10,449 bases of DNA from Bacteroidales bacterium (GTDB taxonomy: Bacteria; Bacteroidota; Bacteroidia; Bacteroidales; UBA7960). A program made the translations under genes and the position numbers. Positions 1 to 5,892 of the stretch are shown one piece after another. Within the stretch, counting starts at the first letter, position 1. Every line of letters begins with the position of its first letter. Location: NCBI GenBank assembly GCA_003451785.1, contig DMJL01000036.1, forward strand, positions 1 to 10,449, written 5' to 3'. The notes under the pieces are model-generated. The model did not search any database. It saw only the letters and a list, made by a program, of their open reading frames with translations, and was not told the DNA's origin.

Positions 1-88
1 CAAAAAATAGGGGGTTAAACCAGTTTTCCCATTATTTTAAAAGTTATTAACAGTTACTATAAGCTTACCTGTCACCTATGCGGAAACA

Positions 89-153
89 TGCTCTGCTGGG
101 GAGCAACCTGCCAGGAATTTACTGACCGACCGGAATGGTCACAAAGGCTGGCA
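89..153. other. Two adjacent stem-loops (possible structured RNA or decayed repeat)
   Basis: The first hairpin pairs TGCTC (89-93) with GAGCA (101-105) around a 7-base loop. Directly after it TGCCAG (109-114) pairs with CTGGCA (148-153), and inside this TGACC (123-127) pairs with GGTCA (137-141). All stems are perfect but short, so chance is not excluded. I do not recognise a known riboswitch or RNA family. Confidence 0.3.
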
Positions 154-204
154 ATTGTAATCCTTTCTCGTTTCTATTCCATGTACTGATGCCTTTAAAA
201 TGTT

Positions 205-269
205 CTAACCCCCTCATTTACTGTGCTAAATTGACTATACAAGTCTTGTTCGGTGAATTAGGGGGTTAG
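205..269. repeat. 17-bp imperfect inverted repeat with 31-nt loop
   Basis: The arm at 205-221 (CTAACCCCCTCATTTAC) is the reverse complement of 253-269 (GTGAATTAGGGGGTTAG) apart from two positions, one of which could be a G-U pair in RNA. The outer 10 bp are perfect. The core AGGGGGTTA also occurs at 9-17 in the same orientation as the right arm, so three copies lie within 270 bases. This could be the ends of a very small mobile element, a protein-binding site, or an RNA hairpin. Confidence 0.55.
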
Positions 270-309
270 GGCAAAATCGTCCAGCTGTTATAGCAAAAAA
301 GATCATCAA

Positions 310-329
310 AACTCTTTCGGGGTTCTTTT
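310..329 (+). terminator. Weak terminator-like hairpin
   Basis: AACTC (310-314) can pair with GGGTT (320-324), including one G-T pair, around the loop TTTCG. It is followed by CTTTT. The stem is only 5 bp and the T-run is four bases, so the call is weak. It would fit the end of a transcript entering from the left. Confidence 0.25.
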
Positions 330-524
330 AACACCTCATATGTCTAAAGTTAAATTTACATATGCCTGCAAATGTAATTTCATACAAAATTCATTGCAAC
401 CTAAAAAAATGAAATAGTCGATTTCCGTTTTCGATTTTGATTATTTAGTTTGCTGATGAACGCAGAAATTCACCAAAATTTCCTATATCTAATAGCCCCC
501 ATCTTCAAGCAGCAGCCAAAATCC

Positions 525-1139
525 ATGCTCAAGCGGTTCTTCGACATATCAGTTTCTTTGGTTGGTTTGATTATTTTAGCCCCAGTTTTGATTTTATTGG
601 CTTCTTTCATTGCCCTGAAGCTTGGTTGGCCGGTGATTTTTACCCAAGTCCGCCCGGGATTGAATGGTAAACCCTTCAAGATGCTCAAGTTTCGGACCAT
701 GACCAATAGCACTGACGGGCATGGCAACCTTCTTCCCGACCAAGAGCGCCAGTCTAAATTTGGCAATCGGCTGCGTTCTGCAAGTCTCGATGAGTTGCCC
801 GAATTGATAAATGTTCTGAAAGGCGATATGAGTTTAGTCGGTCCGCGCCCATTTCTAATGGAATACTTGCCTCGCTACAACGATTTTCAGGCCCGTCGCC
901 ACGAGGTGCGCCCGGGCATTACCGGTTGGGCACAGGTAAACGGTCGCAATGCCATAAGCTGGGAACAAAAATTTGAACACGATGTGTGGTATGTTGACAA
1001 CCACAACTGTTGGCTCGATATCAAAATCCTATGGCTTACTTTGGTCAAAGTAGTAAAACGCGAAGGCATAATGGCTGCAGATGGGGGCTTTACAGAGCCT
1101 TTCTGGGGAACCAGCAAGTATGAAGCAGGCGTAAAGTAG
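525..1139 (+). CDS. pglC: PglC/EpsL-type undecaprenyl-phosphate sugar phosphotransferase
   Basis: This is a small, monotopic membrane phosphoglycosyl transferase that moves a sugar-1-phosphate from a UDP-sugar to undecaprenyl phosphate at the inner face of the cytoplasmic membrane, starting a lipid-linked glycan. From ATG 525 it is 204 residues, the usual size for PglC. It begins MLKRFFDI, then a hydrophobic re-entrant helix (about 8-31), the KPFK..KFRTM motif (49-59), the catalytic Asp-Glu dyad in SLDELPEL (D89, E90), then KGDMSLVGPRP and RHEVRPGITGWAQVNGRNAI. These blocks match Campylobacter PglC and Bacillus EpsL closely. The frame is open further upstream, with possible starts at TTG 450 and ATG 456, but the extra 23-25 residues lack a family counterpart. 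No clear ribosome binding site is visible. The expected partner aminotransferase lies at 2470, beyond an inserted toxin-like module. The natural sugar cannot be told from sequence; a diNAcBac-like or other 4-acylamino sugar is inferred from that partner. Confidence 0.93.
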   Translation: MLKRFFDISVSLVGLIILAPVLILLASFIALKLGWPVIFTQVRPGLNGKPFKMLKFRTMTNSTDGHGNLLPDQERQSKFGNRLRSASLDELPELINVLKGDMSLVGPRPFLMEYLPRYNDFQARRHEVRPGITGWAQVNGRNAISWEQKFEHDVWYVDNHNCWLDIKILWLTLVKVVKREGIMAADGGFTEPFWGTSKYEAGVK

Positions 1140-1241
1140 CAGGCAGAAATTAATAAAAAAAATTAGGAGCAGGGTTTGAATTATTTTAAAACATAAGAAA
1201 TTTAAACTGGCTTGAACGGCGCACACCTAATGAAAATTGAG

Positions 1242-1249
1242 TAAATTTG
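1242..1249 (+). promoter_or_regulatory. Possible Bacteroidota -7 box upstream of the TA-like module
   Basis: TAAATTTG matches the Bacteroidota -7 consensus TAnnTTTG exactly and lies 62 bases before the ATG at 1312. I find no good TTTG element at the normal spacing upstream, so only half of the promoter is supported. Confidence 0.3.
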
Positions 1250-1311
1250 TGTGATAATGAAGTATTTGAAGAAATTTGGCTGTAGTTTAAAGAATAGGTT
1301 AATCGTATCCT

Positions 1312-1593
1312 ATGGCAGAAGCATTAAAACAATTTATTGAAAGGCATAAATCTCTTTTTTGGTACACTCCCGAAAGCAAGAAGGATGAAATTAGCGAAAG
1401 TTTGTTGGTAGAAAATATATTAAACTACGGCACACTGGACGATGTAAGGCAATTGATTCAAATTATGGGGATAAACAATATTGCCAATATTTTCTTCTCA
1501 GCAAAAGATCGCAAAAAATTGAATTATTATCCTGAAATACATAATTTCTTCTCGCATGTATTTGCAAAATATGCACAAAAACATTCTCAGTAA
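1312..1593 (+). CDS. Small unknown protein paired with AbiEii-like nucleotidyltransferase (putative antitoxin)
   Basis: A 93-residue soluble protein with no signal peptide or membrane helix, rich in charged and predicted helical segments. Its order is a leader with FWYTPESKKDEIS (about 16-28), a block ESLLVENILNYGTLDDVRQL (29-48), and a basic tail. I recall similar small proteins directly upstream of nucleotidyltransferase genes in Bacteroidota, possibly the family named DUF6922, but I cannot confirm the number. The next gene starts inside its last codons (overlap of 23 or 38 bases), the coupling expected of toxin-antitoxin pairs. Role as antitoxin is inferred only from position, size and partner. 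It does not show the winged-helix plus C-terminal domain length of classical AbiEi antitoxins, being much shorter. The gene is more A+T rich than the glycan genes on either side. Confidence 0.75.
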   Translation: MAEALKQFIERHKSLFWYTPESKKDEISESLLVENILNYGTLDDVRQLIQIMGINNIANIFFSAKDRKKLNYYPEIHNFFSHVFAKYAQKHSQ

Positions 1594-2185
1594 AAATCAG
1601 ACCGATTTATTGCCATTAATCCACTCTTTCAACCGTGAATACTATTTGGTTGGCGGTACAGCAATTGCCTTGTATCTTGGCCATCGCCGATCAATAGATT
1701 TCGATTTATTCAAATTCGCAAACATTAACCACAAAAAAAATTTAGACAAAATACAGAAATTAAATATCCCCTTTAAAGTAACGCGGCGTGTTGCAGATCA
1801 AATGAATTTAACCATAAATGATGTAAAAATCACCTTTTTTGAATACCCTTTTCAGGTAAAACCCGAAACATGGTTCGAAAGGTGTATAAAAATTCCATCG
1901 CTGATCGATTTAGCGGCCATGAAGGCGTATGCATTAGGGCGCAGGTCAAAGTGGAAAGATTATGTCGATTTGTTTTTCATTATCAGAGATTTTTACAGCA
2001 TTGAAGAAATAGCAGGCAGGGCAGAAGAAATCTTTGGTGAGCTTTTTTCAGATAAATTATTCAGGGCACAATTGTCGTATTTTGAAGATATTGACTATTC
2101 CGAAGAGATCGATTATTTGGTTAAAGCCCCAACTAACAATGGAATTAAAGATTTTTTAATTGATAAAGCCACTAATATCATTTGA
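1571..2185 (+). CDS. AbiEii/AbiGii-like nucleotidyltransferase (putative toxin)
   Basis: A 204-residue protein of the nucleotidyltransferase superfamily, AbiEii/AbiGii toxin type, which in characterised type IV toxin-antitoxin and phage-abortive systems transfers nucleotides (for related MenT, onto tRNA). The fold signature is visible near the N-terminus: LVGGTAIALYLGHRRSIDFD, giving the GG pair and the Asp-x-Asp metal site (residues 28-29, 43 and 45 from this start). A second conserved block, LIDLAAMKAYALGRR followed by WKDYVDLFF (about 111-136), carries the Lys, Arg and Asp residues typical of the family. All core motifs seem intact. I chose ATG 1571 because homologues as I remember them begin a few residues before the LLPLI segment; ATG 1556 in the same frame is equally possible. 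It is about 200 residues, shorter than the roughly 300 of classical AbiEii, but many Bacteroidota members have this size. Its target is unknown. Confidence 0.85.
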   Translation: MHKNILSKNQTDLLPLIHSFNREYYLVGGTAIALYLGHRRSIDFDLFKFANINHKKNLDKIQKLNIPFKVTRRVADQMNLTINDVKITFFEYPFQVKPETWFERCIKIPSLIDLAAMKAYALGRRSKWKDYVDLFFIIRDFYSIEEIAGRAEEIFGELFSDKLFRAQLSYFEDIDYSEEIDYLVKAPTNNGIKDFLIDKATNII

Positions 2186-2469
2186 TCGTAAAGCAAAAGG
2201 GCAGACACATTCTGATGATTTTACCATAAAAGCATGCCCTGGGGAATGAAAAATTTCATCGTTTTGAATAATTACCAATTGGAGCATTAAACGCTTAACC
2301 CCTACAACCTTACAACCTTACAACCCCTACAACGCTTACAACCCTTTTAACCCTTACAACCTTTTCAACCCCTACAACCACTCAACAACTTTTTCCCTAT
2401 GCATGGCCGAACACCGTCCACCAATCCACCAATTCACTGATCCACATCATACATCATTATAAGAATACT
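2186..2469. other. Intergenic spacer, mostly low-complexity
   Basis: No gene is seen between the nucleotidyltransferase and the aminotransferase. The first 100 bases contain no terminator with a T-run, though GGGCA (2199-2203) could pair with TGCCC (2235-2239). The middle is the 9-nt tandem repeat described separately. The last part (about 2417-2447) repeats CCAATCCACC-like words up to shortly before the TTG start. No remnant of an acetyltransferase (PglD/EpsM) could be recognised. Confidence 0.6.
2293..2389. repeat. Degenerate tandem repeat, period about 9 nt (CCYTACAAC)
   Basis: Units ending in AAC begin their AAC at 2297, 2306, 2314, 2322, 2331, 2340, 2349, 2358, 2367, 2376 and 2384, so the spacing is 9 or 8 bases throughout. 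The typical unit is CCCTACAAC or CCTTACAAC. From 2291 to 2400 the plus strand contains only two G residues. It is not inside an open frame that looks real. Origin by slippage is likely; function is unknown. Confidence 0.85.
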
Positions 2470-3609
2470 TTGAAAACCCAACCTTCCCGCATCTGGCTCT
2501 CTTCGCCCCATCTGGGTGGCACGGAGCAAATATTTGTTAAAGAAGCTTTCGACACCAATTGGGTAGCTCCTTTAGGTCCAAATGTGGATGGGTTGGAGCG
2601 CGCCCTGCAGCAATATACCGGGGTCGGGCACGCGGCAGCCCTAAGCAGTGGCACCGCAGCCATCCATCTTGCCCTTATCCTGCTCGATGTGCAGCCTAAT
2701 GATTATGTGATTTGCCAGAGCATGACCTTCTCGGCCACCGCCAACCCCATCCGCTACCTGGGTGCCACGCCGGTTTTTATCGACAGCGAAAAAGACACAT
2801 GGAACATGTGCCCCGCTGCTCTTGAAAGTGCAATAAAGATGCTAACAGCCAAAAGCCAACATCCAAAAGCCATACTCCCGGTACATCTCTATGGAATGCC
2901 GGCTCAGATGAATGCCATTATGGACATAGCCAACCAGTACGGGATTCCGGTAATTGAGGATGCTGCCGAGGCATTAGGCTCGCATATCGGTGGACGGATG
3001 TGTGGGTCGTTTGGGCAGTTTGGCATATTGAGCTTCAACGGCAACAAGATCATAACCACCAGTGGGGGAGGGGCGTTGTTGTCCAACAACGATGCTATGA
3101 TACAGAAGGCAAGGTTTCTGGCCACCCAGGCACGGGATCCTGCACCCCACTATCAACACAGCCATATCGGATACAACTATCGGATGAGCAATGTGCTGGC
3201 CGGTATCGGTCGCGGGCAGATGCAAGTGCTCGACTTGCGGGTGGAGCAACGCAGAGCCAATTACTCTTGGTATCAAGGATTGCTTGCCAACCTGCCAGGC
3301 ATTTCCCTGCTGCCCGAACCACAAGGGTTCTTTGCTAATAGATGGTTGACCACGATTCTTGTTGACCCCAAAAAAAGCGGAGGCATAACCCGCGAGACTA
3401 TACGGCTGGCCTTGGAAGCGCAAAACATTGAATCGCGCCCCCTTTGGAAACCCATGCACATGCAACCCGTGTTTGAAGGTTTTCCCTATTTTGGCGGCAC
3501 GGTAGCCGAACAACTCTTCGAAAACGGTCTATGCTTGCCTTCGGGATCCAACCTTACGGATGAAGAAAAGGAGCGAATAGCCGCCGTGTTGAAATCGGTA
3601 ATTGGATAA
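2470..3609 (+). CDS. epsN: EpsN/PglE-type PLP-dependent UDP-4-keto-sugar aminotransferase
   Basis: A 379-residue cytosolic DegT/DnrJ/EryC1/StrS aminotransferase. The family uses glutamate and PLP to turn UDP-2-acetamido-2,6-dideoxy-4-keto sugars into 4-amino sugars, a step toward N,N'-diacetylbacillosamine and similar residues. Visible features: N-terminal IWLSSPHLGG and NWVAPLGPNVDGLE (30-43), LSSGTAAIHLAL (58-69) in the phosphate site, VIEDAAEALGS with the PLP-pyridine Asp164, and the Schiff-base lysine K193 in SFNGNKIITTSGGG. Further on come YNYRMSN and, near the end, ESRPLWKPMH and CLPSGSNLT. The whole length aligns by eye with Bacillus EpsN, so it seems complete. Its start is TTG at 2470: the first in-frame ATG is residue 85, inside the fold, so a non-ATG start is needed. 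There is no obvious ribosome binding site. The matching sugar transferase is at 525, but no 4,6-dehydratase or acetyltransferase is in the window. The gene is visibly more G+C rich than the preceding toxin-like pair. Confidence 0.94.
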   Translation: MKTQPSRIWLSSPHLGGTEQIFVKEAFDTNWVAPLGPNVDGLERALQQYTGVGHAAALSSGTAAIHLALILLDVQPNDYVICQSMTFSATANPIRYLGATPVFIDSEKDTWNMCPAALESAIKMLTAKSQHPKAILPVHLYGMPAQMNAIMDIANQYGIPVIEDAAEALGSHIGGRMCGSFGQFGILSFNGNKIITTSGGGALLSNNDAMIQKARFLATQARDPAPHYQHSHIGYNYRMSNVLAGIGRGQMQVLDLRVEQRRANYSWYQGLLANLPGISLLPEPQGFFANRWLTTILVDPKKSGGITRETIRLALEAQNIESRPLWKPMHMQPVFEGFPYFGGTVAEQLFENGLCLPSGSNLTDEEKERIAAVLKSVIG

Positions 3610-3660
3610 GGTTTTGGTTTAAAATCTTGTGGAAAAAGAAGTTGTTAGAAATCTATCTGG

Positions 3661-3980
3661 TATAATGGTTCTCTGCATGGCGGAGTTTGTAATTCCGCCA
3701 TGCATATCAGGGCTAAAGCCCCAAAGAGTCCGACTTTTCATCAACCCCAACCTAAAGGTCGGGGTTAAAGATAAAATCGTTGGTAGGATTTCAACTTTCC
3801 ATAAATAGGCGATGTGTGCAATTCCGCCATGCAGAGAAGGGCTAAAGCCGCCGCTGGGCGGAATTTGCAATTCCGCCCCAACAATACCCTTTGCAAACCA
3901 TTCATAGCCACGGTTTAAACCGTGGCTATCTTGTAAAACACCAATCTTCCTTGCTGTGCTGAATTTGCAATTCCGCAAAA
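3661..3980. repeat. Mosaic of intergenic palindromic repeats (REP/MITE-like)
   Basis: Five or more palindromes are packed here. TGCATGGCGGA (3674-3684) pairs with TCCGCCATGCA (3694-3704). GGGCTAAAGCCC lies at 3710-3721 and a near copy at 3839-3849. AACCCC (3743-3748) pairs with GGGGTT (3761-3766). GGGCGGAATT (3856-3865) pairs with AATTCCGCCC (3869-3878). A perfect 26-bp palindrome with centre GGTTTAAACC spans 3904-3929. A weaker copy of GAATTTGCAATTCCGC is at 3961-3976. Segments 3691-3720 and 3820-3849 are direct repeats, 27 of 30 bases equal. A minus-strand open frame across this region is an artefact of the repeats. Such elements are common between Bacteroidota genes; a mobilising enzyme is not present here. 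Confidence 0.85.
3904..3929. repeat. Perfect 26-bp palindrome centred on GGTTTAAACC
   Basis: ATAGCCACGGTTT is followed directly by its exact reverse complement AAACCGTGGCTAT, with no loop. It forms the rightmost strong element of the repeat mosaic. With no spacer it could be a dimer-protein site or a cruciform, but its setting suggests a module of the repeat family. Confidence 0.9.
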
Positions 3981-4067
3981 AAGGATTTTGGGTTCAGTTG
4001 CTTCCCTGCATAAATTGTGAAAAATTACGAAACAACTGTTTGTGAAAGGATGCAGAGCAGTCCGCAT

Positions 4068-4103
4068 ATATTCTAAACTGAGCAAAGTTTGCAGATAGAA
4101 TAT
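4068..4103. other. Stem-loop upstream of the FemAB-like gene
   Basis: ATATTCT (4068-4074) pairs with AGAATAT (4097-4103), and directly inside AAACT-type arms AAACT (4075-4079) and AGTTT (4086-4090) pair around GAGCAA, with a 6-base bulge GCAGAT on the right side. It lies about 165 bases before the next gene and is not followed by a T-run at once, so it is not a normal terminator. Function unknown. Confidence 0.4.
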
Positions 4104-4211
4104 GGAGGGAGATTCTTTTTACAAGACCATTTCAACGCGCATTAAATCCCAAAGGCAAAATTTCAAGCTCCCTATTGCTTCAGATGTATAGCTTTCCTAT
4201 TTTTGCCACGA

Positions 4212-4219
4212 TAATTTTG
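4212..4219 (+). promoter_or_regulatory. Possible -7 box for the FemAB-like gene
   Basis: TAATTTTG matches TAnnTTTG exactly and lies 48 bases before the ATG at 4268. The best upstream candidate for the -33 box is TTTC near 4193, one mismatch and rather close spacing. The call is tentative. Confidence 0.35.
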
Positions 4220-4267
4220 TTTAATGGAACCTGGCGATATATCTTTTGGAGAGTTTAATCGTCAAAA

Positions 4268-5320
4268 ATGTCTTCGTTTATCCAAATCCATCCAAACATA
4301 CTCGAACAAGCCGATCCATTATGGTTGAGGTTGTGGGCAGAAAGTCCGGAGCAGGATGTTTTTGCGCATCCACAATATGCAAGTCTTTTTAGCGATTCCC
4401 ATAACCGGAGTTTGGCGTTTTACTATCAATCGGATGATTGTTCTGCTGTTATGCCCTTTTTGCTTAGGTCTATCAGGCACGAGCCGTGTTGGCTACCTGA
4501 GCACGGCGAAATCTTTGATATAACTACCCCTTATGGGTATGGAGGTCCTTATGTTGTAGCGGGCAGACCCACGCAATCGTTTTACAGCAAATTCTTTGAA
4601 GCCTTTCATGAATGGGCAGTTCAAAATAGCGTTGTAACTTCATTTGTCAGATTTTCCCTATTTGCCGATGCCCAATTGGGGTACGATGGCGTAGTAGTGC
4701 ATCACAACGATAATATCGTTTGCGATCTTTCGCCCGGCTACGAGGAGATGTGGGGTGGGTTTAGGTACAAGGTGCGCAAAAATGTGGCCACGGCATTGCG
4801 CAACGATGTTTCCATAGAGTTTGACCCTGCAGGCAAAAGGTTAGACGATTTTTTGCATATTTATTTCCACACCATGCAAAGGCGTAATGCAGACAGTAAG
4901 TACCACCTGCCTGCAGCTTTTTTCGAAGAGGTAATAAAGCGTTTGCCCGATAATAGTTTTTTTATCCATGCCGTGTACGACAATATGGTTGTAGCAACAG
5001 AATTGGTACTTGTTTCCAAAACCCGCCTGTATTCCTACCTTGGTGGCACCTTGCAACCGTATTTTCAAAAAAGGGCAGGCGATTTGCTCAAAAGCAGCAT
5101 CATTAAATGGGGCCATGAAAATGGGTACAAGCAGATAGTTATAGGTGGTGGTTACAAGCCCCACGACGGTATATTCGCTTTCAAAAAGTCGTTTGCTCCT
5201 AAAGGGATTTTTCCTTTCTATATCGGTAAAAAAATATTAAATCAAAAAGTTTATGACTCCCTGCTCGTTCATTCGGGCAACCGTCCATCGGAGGACTTTT
5301 TTCCGGCATACAGACAATAA
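4268..5320 (+). CDS. FemAB-like GNAT-fold acyl/aminoacyl transferase
   Basis: A 350-residue soluble protein with the double-GNAT layout of FemABX enzymes, which transfer amino acids from aminoacyl-tRNA, or acyl groups, to amino groups. The N-terminal half has the block TPYGYGGPY (87-95). The middle has MWGGFRYKVRKNVATALRN (161-179), a strongly conserved signature in this superfamily. The C-terminal half shows TRLYSYLGGTLQPYF (252-266), then LLKSSIIKWGHENGYK and the IGGG.....GIFAFKKSFAP block (292-310), typical of the BioF2-like acetyltransferase_6 domain. No signal peptide or membrane helix is seen. It stands alone: repeat DNA lies before it and a strong terminator follows. Related proteins are frequent in exopolysaccharide clusters, so a role in glycan or cell-wall amino-group modification is plausible. 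The substrate cannot be read from sequence. ATG 4268 fits the family start; a GGAG 16 bases upstream is too distant to count as a standard ribosome site. Confidence 0.85.
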   Translation: MSSFIQIHPNILEQADPLWLRLWAESPEQDVFAHPQYASLFSDSHNRSLAFYYQSDDCSAVMPFLLRSIRHEPCWLPEHGEIFDITTPYGYGGPYVVAGRPTQSFYSKFFEAFHEWAVQNSVVTSFVRFSLFADAQLGYDGVVVHHNDNIVCDLSPGYEEMWGGFRYKVRKNVATALRNDVSIEFDPAGKRLDDFLHIYFHTMQRRNADSKYHLPAAFFEEVIKRLPDNSFFIHAVYDNMVVATELVLVSKTRLYSYLGGTLQPYFQKRAGDLLKSSIIKWGHENGYKQIVIGGGYKPHDGIFAFKKSFAPKGIFPFYIGKKILNQKVYDSLLVHSGNRPSEDFFPAYRQ

Positions 5321-5361
5321 TAGCCCGTATAAAGAATGTTGGTGCTTAGCATCATTTTTCA

Positions 5362-5392
5362 CCCCTGAGTGTCCACTCCGGGGATTTTTTTT
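5362..5392 (+). terminator. Intrinsic terminator after the FemAB-like gene
   Basis: CCCCTGAG (5362-5369) pairs with CTCCGGGG (5376-5383) with one internal T-C mismatch, and the stem may extend by two pairs into the loop. One A and then eight T residues (5385-5392) follow. It lies about 40 bases after the stop codon and ends that transcription unit. Confidence 0.9.
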
Positions 5393-5553
5393 ATAGTCCC
5401 ATCATTTTGTACCATTTGGCTCTAATGGAATTTCTAAAAAGATAAAAGGTCAGTATCTAACAACAAGGGGCGCAAAGTAGTTAGCAAGGCTGGCTAATTC
5501 TTTATTACAGCATTCGGTGCGATTCTGTCATACGCTCGTTTTGGCAGAAAGCC

Positions 5554-5591
5554 TTCCGATATATTTTGGCAAAACATGCCGACCTTCGGAA
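5554..5591. other. Nested intergenic hairpin
   Basis: TTCCGA (5554-5559) pairs with TCGGAA (5586-5591), and inside it GGCA (5568-5571) pairs with TGCC (5577-5580) around AAACA. There is no T-run, so it is not an intrinsic terminator. It may be a decayed repeat. Confidence 0.3.
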
Positions 5592-5755
5592 TGTAAATTT
5601 CAGCATTGTTATATCCCATTATCCTACATGTTTTTTATATATGCTATGAAGCCCCTTTACGCAAGCACCGACCTACGCATCTAAAGGTCAGATGGGTTTT
5701 ATCCAATAAGCATTGCCTCCAACCCTGCCCGTCTGTATTTCTCTATCAAACCTTA

Positions 5756-5785
5756 TTTCCCCTGAAAATTTTAATACTATCTTTA
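5756..5785 (+). promoter_or_regulatory. Probable Bacteroidota-type promoter for the glycosyltransferase
   Basis: TATCTTTA (5778-5785) differs at one base from the -7 consensus TAnnTTTG, and TTTC (5756-5759) lies 18 bases upstream where the -33 TTTG box is expected. Transcription would start near 5792, leaving a leader of about 100 bases before ATG 5893. Confidence 0.4.
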
Positions 5786-5892
5786 CGCCTTGCAAAAAAG
5801 AGGTAGAAAAGAAAACAAAAATAAGGTGCGACCTTGGTATTAATATCCCAAATGGATTTGTTTTTATGAAGGTCTCATGTGTTTAAAATTTT

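Larger units (their letters stand above)
1..449. other. Intergenic region with several stem-loops, no gene seen
   Basis: No convincing open reading frame occurs on either strand here. The stretch is A+T rich and contains a 17-base stem-loop pair (205-269), two adjacent hairpins (89-105 and 109-153) and a weak terminator-like hairpin (310-329). The motif TAGGGGGTTA occurs at 8-17, in inverted form around 205-214, and again near 260-269. It may hold the 3' untranslated end of a gene left of the window, an undescribed structured RNA, or decayed repeat DNA. The sequence alone does not decide between these. Confidence 0.6.
5393..5892. other. Gene-free spacer before the glycosyltransferase
   Basis: No credible gene was found. 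A 66-codon open frame at 5606-5806 on the plus strand has no domain signature, no ribosome site and a composition unlike protein coding (runs of Cys, Pro, Leu and Arg), so it was not called. The spacer contains a nested hairpin at 5554-5591 and a probable promoter at 5756-5785. GACCT/AGGTC arms at 5670-5689 resemble the ACCTAAAGGT piece of the repeat mosaic at 3743-3766. Confidence 0.6.

Noticed and set aside
2293..2447. CRISPR array
   Set aside because: The repeat units are only 8-9 bases and directly adjacent with no spacers, and there are no cas genes.
2974..3513. 179-codon minus-strand open frame opposite the aminotransferase
   Set aside because: The plus strand encodes intact EpsN-like motifs including the PLP lysine; the antisense frame has no recognisable domain.
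3619..3978. 119-codon minus-strand open frame
   Set aside because: It coincides with the palindromic repeat mosaic. Its repeated HGGI and GFSP words come from the DNA repeats, and no protein family is recognised.
5606..5806. 66-codon plus-strand open frame
   Set aside because: No domain, no ribosome site, unlikely composition, and it overlaps the probable promoter of the next gene.
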